In this document: piece after piece, positions 44,569-51,809 of the stretch
Layout: every line of letters begins with the position of its first letter
Position numbering within the stretch: the first letter of the stretch is position 1
NCBI GenBank assembly: GCA_945889085.1
Contig: CAMDBM010000002.1
Span: 29,318-93,317, forward strand
Source of the DNA: WLJO01 sp945889085
GTDB taxonomy: Bacteria > Actinomycetota > Acidimicrobiia > Acidimicrobiales > Ilumatobacteraceae
Direction: 5' to 3'
Length of the DNA stretch: 64,000 nt
The notes under the pieces: generated by a model
The model's input: the letters and a program-made list of their open reading frames with translations, nothing else
Database searches by the model: none
Told to the model about the DNA's origin: nothing
Position numbers and translations under genes: made by a program

Positions 44569-45855
44569 ATGCCTTCGGAACAGACAGCAGTTGGGCGCCA
44601 GACCCTTGAGCGGGTCCAGGAGTTCATGGACAACGAGATCTACCCGGCGGAGGAGACCTACCACGAGCAGGTAGAGGCCCTCGGCCGGGAGGGGTACCCG
44701 CCGGTCATGGTGGAACTGAAGAAGAAGGCCCACCAAGTCGGGCTGTGGAACCTCTTCATCCCGCACCTGTCCCCCGATGCGCCCGGGACGAAGCTGTCCA
44801 ACCTGGACTACGCCCCGATCTCGGAGCAGCTCGGCAAGGTGGAGTTCGCCTCCGAGGCGCTCAACTGCTCCGCACCCGACACCGGCAACATGGAGATCCT
44901 CAACCTCTACGGATCCACCGAGGTGAAGCAACGATTCCTCGCACCACTCCTCGAGGGCGAGATCCGCTCGGCATTCTCGATGACCGAACCGGACAACGCA
45001 TCCTCCGACGCCACCAACATCAGCCTGCGTATCGAGCGCGACGGCGACCACTACGTGCTCAACGGCAAGAAATGGTTCTCATCGGGTGCGATGTCGCCCC
45101 GCTGCAAGTTGCTCGTGGCAATGGGCAAGACGAATCCGGATGCCTCGCCGCACCGCCAGCAGTCGATGATCGTTGTCCCCCGCGACACACCCGGCCTCAC
45201 CGTCGGGCGCCAGCCGCACGTGTTCGGCTTCGACCACGGCGGCGGTCATCCCGAGATCATCTACAACAACGTGCGTGTACCGGCGGACTACCTCCTCGGT
45301 GAGGAGGGCGGCGGATTCGCAATCTCTCAGGCACGTCTCGGACCGGGGCGGATCCATCACTGCATGCGCTCCATCGGCGCAGCCGAACGGGCGCTTGAGT
45401 ACATGGTGAAGCGTTCGCTCGTGCGGTCCACGTTCGGCTCATCCGTTGCACACAAGGGCCTCGTGCAGGACTGGATCGCGGAATCCCGGATCGAGATCGA
45501 CATGGCGCGCCAGTACGTGCTCCATGCGGCACACATGATGGACACCGTGGGCAACAAGGCCGCCGCCAACGACATCGCCGGCATCAAGGTGGCCGTTCCC
45601 CGCATGGCCTGTGCGGTGATCGATCGCGCCATTCAGGTGTACGGCGCGGCGGGTGTCACCCAGTTCACGCCGCTCGCCTACATGTATGCGAGTCAGCGAA
45701 CGCTGCGCATCGCCGACGGCCCCGACGAGGTGCACAAGATGACCATCGCCCGCCGCGAGATCATGAAGCACGACCCGGACTTCCGGATGCTCTCGAACCG
45801 GCCCCCCAAGAGCCCGGCCGGTTCGGCCGAGCCCCAGGTATTCATGCGCCCCTAA
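44569..45855 (+). CDS. Acyl-CoA dehydrogenase family protein
   Basis: A 428-residue FAD-linked acyl-CoA dehydrogenase. The long N-terminal helical region (QEFMDNEIYPAEETY) and the FAD/substrate segment AFSMTEPDNASSDATN, then HYVLNGKKWFSSGAMSPRC, resemble the ACAD11/phosphotransferase-type and long-chain group. The C-terminal RIADGPDEVHKMTIARREI is the usual end of the catalytic domain. It is distinct from the dehydrogenase at 33419. The gene is monocistronic, with a leaderless -10 upstream and a strong bidirectional terminator (45875-45901) behind it. Confidence 0.9.
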   Translation: MPSEQTAVGRQTLERVQEFMDNEIYPAEETYHEQVEALGREGYPPVMVELKKKAHQVGLWNLFIPHLSPDAPGTKLSNLDYAPISEQLGKVEFASEALNCSAPDTGNMEILNLYGSTEVKQRFLAPLLEGEIRSAFSMTEPDNASSDATNISLRIERDGDHYVLNGKKWFSSGAMSPRCKLLVAMGKTNPDASPHRQQSMIVVPRDTPGLTVGRQPHVFGFDHGGGHPEIIYNNVRVPADYLLGEEGGGFAISQARLGPGRIHHCMRSIGAAERALEYMVKRSLVRSTFGSSVAHKGLVQDWIAESRIEIDMARQYVLHAAHMMDTVGNKAAANDIAGIKVAVPRMACAVIDRAIQVYGAAGVTQFTPLAYMYASQRTLRIADGPDEVHKMTIARREIMKHDPDFRMLSNRPPKSPAGSAEPQVFMRP

Positions 45856-45874
45856 CGCTACGCATCGCGAACCG

Positions 45875-45915
45875 GCCCGGCGGTGCATTGCATCGCCGGG
45901 CTGATTGCGTTTTCA
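45875..45915. terminator. Bidirectional terminator
   Basis: A 12-bp GC-rich stem with one G-T pair and an ATT loop (45875-45901), followed on the plus strand by TGATTGCGTTTTC. It separates the convergent acyl-CoA dehydrogenase and epoxide hydrolase genes. Confidence 0.75.
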
Positions 45916-47070
45916 GCGCACGTGGCCGAAGAAGGTGCGGACCTCGTTCACGAACGGACCGGGCTGCTCGAATGCGGCGAAGTGCCCGCCCTTGTCCAAC
46001 TCGTTCCAGTGGCGGATATCGGTATAGATGCGCTCGGCCCACCGGCGTGACGGACGGAAGATTTCCCGCGGGAAAATCGACATACCCGACGGCACGGTGA
46101 CCGGGTCCGGCGAGAGCGAGGACGCGAACGACTCCCAGTAGAGTCGCGCGGACGAAGCCCCTGCAGCCGTCAGCCAATACAGCATCACGTTGTCCAGCAG
46201 TTCGTCCTTGGCGAGCACGTTCTCGGGGTGGCCGTCGCAGTCCATCCACTGGAAGAATTTCTCGACGATCCACGCCATCTGGCCGACCGGTGAGTCCACG
46301 AGCGCATAGCCGAGGGTCTGGGGGCGCGTGGACTGCTGCTTGGAGTAGCCGGAGTCGTGCTCGTTGTAGAACCGCATGGCTGCGAGACCGTCCAGTTCGC
46401 GCGGGGTGAGGTTTGCCATGTCCTCTGCTGTCGGCAGCGCGATCGGCATGTTGATGTGGAGGCCGAGGCAACCCTCCGGGTCAACCCGGCCGATCCAGGT
46501 AGTGGTGATGGCACCCCAGTCGCCACCTTGCGCGCCGTAGCGCGCATAGCCGAGCCGACGCATGAGTTGGCCCCACGCCTTGGCCGTGTGCTCGACGCCC
46601 CATCCGGTAGCGACTGGCTTGCCACTGAACCCGTAGCCGGGCAGGGCGGGTGCGACGACGTGGAAGGCGTCCGCCGGGTTGCCACCGTGGGCGCGGGGAT
46701 CGGTGAGCGGGCCGATCACCTTGTGGAACTCGAGGATCGAGCCGGGCCAGCCGTGTGTCATCACCAGCGGCAGGGCGTTGGGCTCGGGGGAGCGGACGTG
46801 GAGGAAGTGGATGTCGAGCGGCGTGCCGTCGGGGCCGTCGAGCGGGGTGCGGAACTGCGGGAAACCGTTGAGCAGGGCCTCGCCCCGACGCCAGTCGTAC
46901 GAAGTGCGCCAGTAGTCGAGCAACTCGCGCACATAGGCGAGGGGAACGCCCTGGGACCAGTCGCTCACCGTCTCGACTTCGGGCAGACGGGCGTGCTGGA
47001 GCCTCGCGCGCAGGTCGGCGAGGTCTGCCTCGGGGATGTTGATCTGGAACGGGGTGATCGCCTCGGACAT
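45913..47070 (-). CDS. Epoxide hydrolase (EHN-type alpha/beta hydrolase)
   Basis: A 385-residue epoxide hydrolase of the microsomal/juvenile-hormone type. The N-terminal EHN domain (ITPFQINIPEADLADLRARL) is followed by an alpha/beta-hydrolase core with the oxyanion motif HGWPGS, nucleophile Asp in QGGDWGAI and the catalytic His in GGHFAAFEQP; the lid supplies a Tyr in the middle region. It hydrolyses epoxides to diols without metal. TACGGT seven nucleotides before ATG 47070 predicts a leaderless transcript whose -10 shares its TA with the -10 of divergent murL. Confidence 0.92.
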   Translation of the reverse strand: MSEAITPFQINIPEADLADLRARLQHARLPEVETVSDWSQGVPLAYVRELLDYWRTSYDWRRGEALLNGFPQFRTPLDGPDGTPLDIHFLHVRSPEPNALPLVMTHGWPGSILEFHKVIGPLTDPRAHGGNPADAFHVVAPALPGYGFSGKPVATGWGVEHTAKAWGQLMRRLGYARYGAQGGDWGAITTTWIGRVDPEGCLGLHINMPIALPTAEDMANLTPRELDGLAAMRFYNEHDSGYSKQQSTRPQTLGYALVDSPVGQMAWIVEKFFQWMDCDGHPENVLAKDELLDNVMLYWLTAAGASSARLYWESFASSLSPDPVTVPSGMSIFPREIFRPSRRWAERIYTDIRHWNELDKGGHFAAFEQPGPFVNEVRTFFGHVR

Positions 47071-47077
47071 GGTGCGC

Positions 47078-47087
47078 ACCGTAGCGT
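47078..47087. promoter_or_regulatory. Overlapping divergent -10 elements (epoxide hydrolase / murL)
   Basis: TACGGT on the minus strand (47083-47078) and TAGCGT on the plus strand (47082-47087) overlap by two bases, seven and ten nucleotides from their respective starts. Only one could be occupied at a time. Confidence 0.5.
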
Positions 47088-47097
47088 GGCAGGCATC

Positions 47098-48411
47098 ATG
47101 CGTGAGGCGTTCGAACCCCGGGAGGTTGAGTTCTTCGGGCTCAACGGTTGGGACTACGACCGTGGGGTGCTGGTGCACCGTTACGCGCTCGGCAGCATCG
47201 CGTTCGAGGAGCGGTACGTGTTCCCGCATGCCGATCGCCTCCACACCAACGCGGCGTTCGAGCGGGCCTGCGACGTACTGCACGTTGCCGCCAGCACCAG
47301 TTACTACAAGGCGGCAGCGCCGGGCACGGTCACCGGCATCCCGGGTTGGCTGTCCCGGTTCGCCGAGGAACTGTTCCTGAACGGACTCGCCGAGTTCGCG
47401 ATGACGAACGGGATCGACCCCATTCGCCCCGGGTTCGAATTCTGCGGGCCGATCCAGTTCGACCACGACACGGACGAGGGCAATTCCGGACGTGGCACGG
47501 GCCGCGATGTACCGGCACTCGTGGCCGTCGGCGGCGGCAAGGACTCCATCGTCACCATCGAGAGCACGAAGCGTGCCGGCAAGTCGTTCGTGCTCGGATC
47601 GGTGCGCACGCACCGGGCCATCGATGAGACAGCAGCGATCGCCGGGGTGGAGCATCTGGTTGTCGACCGCATCCTCGACCCGAGGTTGCTCGCGCTGAAC
47701 GAGCGCGGAGCGCGGAACGGTCACGTCCCGGTCACCGCTATCAACTCGTCGGCGCTCGCGGCGCTCGCCATCGGGCTCGGCCTCTCGGCGGTCGTGATGT
47801 CGAACGAGGCGTCTGCATCGGTTCCGCTCGCGCGGTACCGGGGCACAGCGGTGAATCATCAGTGGTCCAAGAGCCTCGACTGCGAACGCTTGCTGGCGGA
47901 GCACCTGTCTGTGCCGTACTTCTCGCTGCTGCGGCCGCTGCACGAGGTGGAGATCTGTCGCCGCTTTGCCGGACTGCCGCAGTACTTCGACACCGTCACC
48001 AGTTGCAACCGTGCGTACACCGCAGCGGGCCGTGCCTCGGGTACACGCTGGTGCGGTGACTGCCCGAAATGTCGCTTCGTGTTCCTCGGCCTTGCGTCGT
48101 TCCTGCCGCCACACACCCTGCAGCGCATCGTCGGTGCCGATCTGCTGGCAGACACGAGCGCTGCCGCCGCGGATGCCTATCGGGCGATCCTCGGTATCTC
48201 CGGCGAGCCGCCGATGGAGTGCATCGGCACAGTCGACGAATCGAACTGGGCGATGGCTCGGCTCGCCCGCAGTCCGCAGTGGGGCAATCACGCAGTGGTG
48301 CAAGCACTCGCCGGAGAGGTGCAGGTGAACCCAACGTGGGACCCGTTGTTCGAGCGCAGTGACGACCGCATTCCTGACGAATGGCGGAAGGCCGCAGATG
48401 CTCTTTCGTGA
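47098..48411 (+). CDS. murL: UDP-MurNAc-L-Ala-L-Glu epimerase MurL
   Basis: A 437-residue ATP-dependent epimerase that converts the terminal L-Glu of UDP-MurNAc-L-Ala-L-Glu to D-Glu, replacing glutamate racemase in peptidoglycan synthesis (described in Xanthomonas). Evidence is the PP-loop-like VGGGKDS motif (144-150) for adenylate formation, the SNEASAS segment (235-241), the Cys motif WCGDCPKC (318-325), and above all the immediately following murD2-type ligase gene, which overlaps it by 14 nt. The protein length fits. It acts in the cytoplasm. No murI is seen in the window, but the window is small. Confidence 0.88.
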   Translation: MREAFEPREVEFFGLNGWDYDRGVLVHRYALGSIAFEERYVFPHADRLHTNAAFERACDVLHVAASTSYYKAAAPGTVTGIPGWLSRFAEELFLNGLAEFAMTNGIDPIRPGFEFCGPIQFDHDTDEGNSGRGTGRDVPALVAVGGGKDSIVTIESTKRAGKSFVLGSVRTHRAIDETAAIAGVEHLVVDRILDPRLLALNERGARNGHVPVTAINSSALAALAIGLGLSAVVMSNEASASVPLARYRGTAVNHQWSKSLDCERLLAEHLSVPYFSLLRPLHEVEICRRFAGLPQYFDTVTSCNRAYTAAGRASGTRWCGDCPKCRFVFLGLASFLPPHTLQRIVGADLLADTSAAAADAYRAILGISGEPPMECIGTVDESNWAMARLARSPQWGNHAVVQALAGEVQVNPTWDPLFERSDDRIPDEWRKAADALS

Positions 48412-49660
48412 TCTCGACGGCAAGCGCGTGCTGGTGTGGGGCCTCGGGCGTGAGGGTCGCGCTGCGCTCGGGCTGTTGGGCGACCCGCAGCGATGCGCGC
48501 CAACAAGTGTGAACACCGTCGACGACGGTGCACGCGAGTTGGCGGCCGGCGGGCGAACGCTCATCGACCTAGCGGGTGTGGACGTTGTCATCAAGTCGCC
48601 GGGTGTCAGCAAGTACCGACCCGAACTCGTGGACTTCGTGGCCCGCGGCGGCGTCGTGACTGGGCTCACGGCCATGGTGCTGGCCGAGCGCGAGGGACTG
48701 CGCACCGTGGGCGTTACCGGAACAAAGGGAAAGTCCACCACGGCAAGCCTCACCGCCCACCTGCTCGAGGCAGCGGGGATCCCGGTGGAATTAGCCGGCA
48801 ATATCGGGCGCCCGGCTGTGGAGATCCTCGACTCACCCGAGGCATGGGTGGTGCTCGAGTGCTCCAGCTATCAGTGCGCAGACGTCACCGTGTCGCCCGA
48901 GATCGGCATCTTCACCTCGATCTACGAGGAGCACCTGGACTGGCACGGTTCGTTCGAGCAGTACGTGGACGACAAGCTGTGCCTGTTCGCGTCGAGCGAC
49001 ATGGTGTTCGTGAACGGCGAGCAGCCAGCGCTCACCGGCATCGCTCAACGGATCCGCAGGCGACAGATCCTGCTGGACGACGACGCGCTGCTCCCACTCG
49101 ACGGGCTGCGCCTGCAGGGCGTGCAGAATCGCCGCAACGCCAGCCTCGCTCTCCACGCGGCAGCCATGATCGTCGGTGACATCCACCCTGCGTTTGCGCA
49201 CGCGCTCACCACGTTCGAGCCGCTCGAGCACCGCCTGCACACACTCGGTTGGTACGGCGGGATGATGGTGGTGGACGACGTGCTCGCCACAGCACCGGAG
49301 GCAGTGATGCATGCACTCGAGGTGTTCGCAGACCGTCCCGTCACGTTGCTCGTAGGCGGCTACGACCGGGAGATCGACTACCGCACATTTGGCGCAGCAC
49401 TCTCGCTGCGACCCACCGTGCGGGTCATCGCAATGGGGCCGGCCGGCCGGCGGGTTGCCGACGAGATCGAGCGAGCGGGTTCGCAGCGGCCGCTCACCGT
49501 GGACACGCTGCCCGAGGCGTTGGATGCGGTGGACCCGTCGGAGCAGGGTGTGCTGCTGCTGTCACCCGGCGCAACGAGCTACGGCGAGTTCGCCGACTAC
49601 CGTGCGCGCAGTGCAGCATTCCGTGAGTTGCTCGAGCAGAGGGGTATGACACAGCCATGA
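48398..49660 (+). CDS. murD2: UDP-MurNAc-L-alanine--L-glutamate ligase MurD2
   Basis: Mur-ligase family enzyme, 420 residues, adding L-Glu to UDP-MurNAc-L-Ala to give the MurL substrate. The N-terminal Rossmann part (VLVWGLGREGRAAL), the ATP loop VTGTKGKSTT (106-115), and the central ECSSYQ and EEHLDWHGS motifs are MurD-like. It is shorter and divergent from standard MurD, as expected of MurD2. GGAAGG precedes the ATG, which lies within the 3' end of murL. The stop overlaps the start of the deacetylase gene (ATGA), so the three genes form one operon. Confidence 0.88.
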   Translation: MLFRDLDGKRVLVWGLGREGRAALGLLGDPQRCAPTSVNTVDDGARELAAGGRTLIDLAGVDVVIKSPGVSKYRPELVDFVARGGVVTGLTAMVLAEREGLRTVGVTGTKGKSTTASLTAHLLEAAGIPVELAGNIGRPAVEILDSPEAWVVLECSSYQCADVTVSPEIGIFTSIYEEHLDWHGSFEQYVDDKLCLFASSDMVFVNGEQPALTGIAQRIRRRQILLDDDALLPLDGLRLQGVQNRRNASLALHAAAMIVGDIHPAFAHALTTFEPLEHRLHTLGWYGGMMVVDDVLATAPEAVMHALEVFADRPVTLLVGGYDREIDYRTFGAALSLRPTVRVIAMGPAGRRVADEIERAGSQRPLTVDTLPEALDAVDPSEQGVLLLSPGATSYGEFADYRARSAAFRELLEQRGMTQP

Positions 49661-50316
49661 AGCGGGTCACCATCACATTCGACAACGGCCCCACGGCGGG
49701 GGTGACCGATGATGTGCTCGAGGTGCTCGCTGCTCATGGGGTCGTGGCCACGTTCTTCGTGATCGGCCAGAAGGCAGCGACGTACGAGGGTCGGGTGCGG
49801 GCGCGTCGTGCAGCAGAACTCGGCCATCGGGTGGGTAATCACACGTGGACACACTCAGTCCCGTTCGGCGAGCTGGACGACCGAGCGGTGAAGTACGAGA
49901 TCGACGACACCGTGCGCCTCGTCAACGCGCTCGGTGGTGAGGGTCTGCTGTTCCGGCCGTACGGCGTGGGTGGCGTAATGGACCATCGCCTGATGAGCCC
50001 GTTCGGTGCAGCGCACCTGACGTCCATCGGCGCGACGGTCGTGTCGTGGACCTGCGTTCCCGGCGACTGGTACGACCAAGCCGGTTGGGTGGAGCGGGCG
50101 CTCGCTGGCATTGACGCGAGCGACTGGTCGGTGGTGGTGCTGCACGACGTTGCCGACGCGTGCTCGGCGCGGCTGTCCGAGTTCCTCACCGCAGCCGCAG
50201 CACGCGGTGTCGAGTTCCGCCAAGACTTCCCGGATTCCTGCGTACACATCGCTGCCGGCGTGCCGACGGCGGAGTATGCAGCGTTACGGGTGGACGAGGT
50301 TGCGGCGGGGGCGTAA
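49657..50316 (+). CDS. Polysaccharide deacetylase (NodB-like) with altered motif 1
   Basis: A 219-residue NodB-homology protein, expected to remove N-acetyl groups from peptidoglycan or another glycan. Motif 2 is intact (HTWTHS, metal histidines), and FRPYG and VVLHDV fit motifs 3 and 5. Motif 1 reads TFDNGP rather than TFDDGP: the catalytic-base Asp is kept, but the usual metal-ligand Asp is Asn. There is no signal peptide, which is unusual for a peptidoglycan deacetylase and may mean a cytoplasmic precursor or another substrate. It is coupled to murD2 (ATGA overlap). Confidence 0.85.
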   Translation: MKRVTITFDNGPTAGVTDDVLEVLAAHGVVATFFVIGQKAATYEGRVRARRAAELGHRVGNHTWTHSVPFGELDDRAVKYEIDDTVRLVNALGGEGLLFRPYGVGGVMDHRLMSPFGAAHLTSIGATVVSWTCVPGDWYDQAGWVERALAGIDASDWSVVVLHDVADACSARLSEFLTAAAARGVEFRQDFPDSCVHIAAGVPTAEYAALRVDEVAAGA

Positions 50317-50331
50317 GCGGTTGTCGCTTAC
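50313..50331. terminator. Hairpin spanning two convergent stop codons
   Basis: GTAAGCG and CGCTTAC (7-bp perfect stem, loop GTTGT). The TAA of the deacetylase gene lies in one arm and that of the cupin gene in the other. There is no T-tract, so it is a weak terminator candidate. Confidence 0.35.
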
Positions 50332-50834
50332 ACCTTGTCGGCGCCGATGATCACCGAGAGGATCACGGTGGGCGTGGAGGTCTTGTTCATCCACTTGTGG
50401 CGGGTGCCGTTCTGGATGAGCACGTCACCCTGCTTGAGGTGAACCTGCTCGCCGTTGTCCACCTCCATCCAGATCTCGCCGCTCATCACGATGTCGATGT
50501 CGATGGTCTGTGTGGTGTGCATACCGGGTTCGTCGGCCTCCATGTGGCCGAACAGGCCGGGCGCCGCTGCGTCCAGTTCCTCTGGCGTGGCCTCCGGAGC
50601 GGCAGCTCCTTCCGGCTGGGCGACCCAGGTGATCACCCGCGAGCCACCGGGAACGGGGAAGAACACGGGGTGCTTCGGGATCGAACCGTCGTTGGGCACG
50701 ATCGGGGCGTTGTCGGTTGCCCAGATCGGTTCGTACGAGAACCCGCCTGCCCCGATGGACTCGACCTGCTCGTCGGCGAGGAAGATGGCGGCTCCGGAGG
50801 AGTCGTGGCCGGTGATGACGCGACGGAATGACAT
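50328..50834 (-). CDS. Cupin-domain protein
   Basis: A 168-residue cytoplasmic protein whose C-terminal half is a single cupin barrel. GMHTTQTIDIDIVMSGEIWMEVDNGE corresponds to motif 1 with one His retained (positions ~105-131) and QGDVLIQNGTRHKWMN to motif 2 with the Pro-Gly replaced and one His kept. This pattern matches the uncharacterised small cupins found near aromatic or lipid catabolic genes. The metal site may be incomplete. CAGGAT six nucleotides before ATG 50834 is a plausible leaderless -10. Confidence 0.8.
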   Translation of the reverse strand: MSFRRVITGHDSSGAAIFLADEQVESIGAGGFSYEPIWATDNAPIVPNDGSIPKHPVFFPVPGGSRVITWVAQPEGAAAPEATPEELDAAAPGLFGHMEADEPGMHTTQTIDIDIVMSGEIWMEVDNGEQVHLKQGDVLIQNGTRHKWMNKTSTPTVILSVIIGADKV

Positions 50835-50876
50835 GGCGTCATCCTGACATATCCCCCGCGGTCGGGTTCCGGGCCG

Positions 50877-51749
50877 CTACTCGTCGGGTCGTTGGTCGCG
50901 CAGGAACTGCTCGAACTGGCTCGCCAGGTCATCCGCGCTCGGGATAGCGGCCTCGGTCCGGCGGTCGAAGTCCCGTTCGAGCACCTCGAGGAACGAGCGC
51001 GCCTGTGGGTCGTCCTGCACGGCGGTTCTGTGCAGTTCCGTCCAGCGGTCGATCTCCTCGGCGAGCGCGGCGTGCCCGGTGGGAACGCCGATCACGTGCT
51101 CGAGGTGGCGCAGGAGTGCCGCGGTGGACTTCGGGTGCTCTGCGTTCATCAAGTAGTGCGGTACCGGCACGCGCAACGACACCCCGGGGAGGCCGGAACG
51201 GTCGAGCATCTCCTGCAGCACGCCGAACACACCGGTGGGCCCCTGGTATTGCGGGCGTGACAGGCCGAGGGCGCGGGCGAGTTCTTCGTTGGTGGTGGAG
51301 CCGAAGACGCCCGGGGTGCGCGTGTGCGGTACCGCTTCGGGCGATGCCCCAACGGTGACGACCACTTCGCAACCGGTGCGCCGGGCAACCTCCACCACGA
51401 GTTCGCAGAACGTGCGCCAGCGGACGTGTGGCTCCACGCCGGAGAGCACCACGAGGTCGTGGGGGAATCCGGGGTAGCGGATGGCGTGGAACTCGTTGGC
51501 GGGCCACGAGATCTGGCGGTCGCCGTACTCGTCGAGCCAGACGGTCGGTCGCTCCTGCTGGAAGTCGTAGAAGCCGTCGGGGTCGATCGTGGCCACTGTC
51601 TCCACCTTGTGGTTGCTCACGAGGTGTTCGATGGTCTTGGTGGCCACGGAGGAGATATCGAACAGGCCGGTGAGCGCGAGCACCATGATGGGGCGGTTGA
51701 GGGCGGGCGGGCCGCCCGACTCCCAGACAAGCTCCGGCCGCTGCGACAT
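50877..51749 (-). CDS. PAC2 family protein
   Basis: A 290-residue protein of the PAC2 family, structurally related to proteasome-assembly chaperones and widespread in actinobacteria. Landmarks are MVLALTGLFDISSVATKTIEHL near the N terminus (positions ~22-43), ATIDPDGFYDFQQERPTV, VVLSGVEPHVRWRTF, and the GPTGVFGVL segment. The acidic C-terminal ~70 residues are predicted helical. The biochemical role is unknown; a proteasome link is plausible only if the organism has one, and no proteasome gene is in the window. TAGGCT six nucleotides before ATG 51749 indicates a leaderless transcript. Confidence 0.88.
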   Translation of the reverse strand: MSQRPELVWESGGPPALNRPIMVLALTGLFDISSVATKTIEHLVSNHKVETVATIDPDGFYDFQQERPTVWLDEYGDRQISWPANEFHAIRYPGFPHDLVVLSGVEPHVRWRTFCELVVEVARRTGCEVVVTVGASPEAVPHTRTPGVFGSTTNEELARALGLSRPQYQGPTGVFGVLQEMLDRSGLPGVSLRVPVPHYLMNAEHPKSTAALLRHLEHVIGVPTGHAALAEEIDRWTELHRTAVQDDPQARSFLEVLERDFDRRTEAAIPSADDLASQFEQFLRDQRPDE

Positions 51750-51755
51750 CGTCCC

Positions 51756-51761
51756 AGCCTA
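51756..51761 (-). promoter_or_regulatory. Leaderless -10 of the PAC2 gene
   Basis: TAGGCT, then six nucleotides, then ATG 51749. Confidence 0.5.
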
Positions 51762-51809
51762 GGAGTTGAGCGTCTGACCCCGGTGCGAGCGCCCGGGCGC
51801 CCCACCCTG

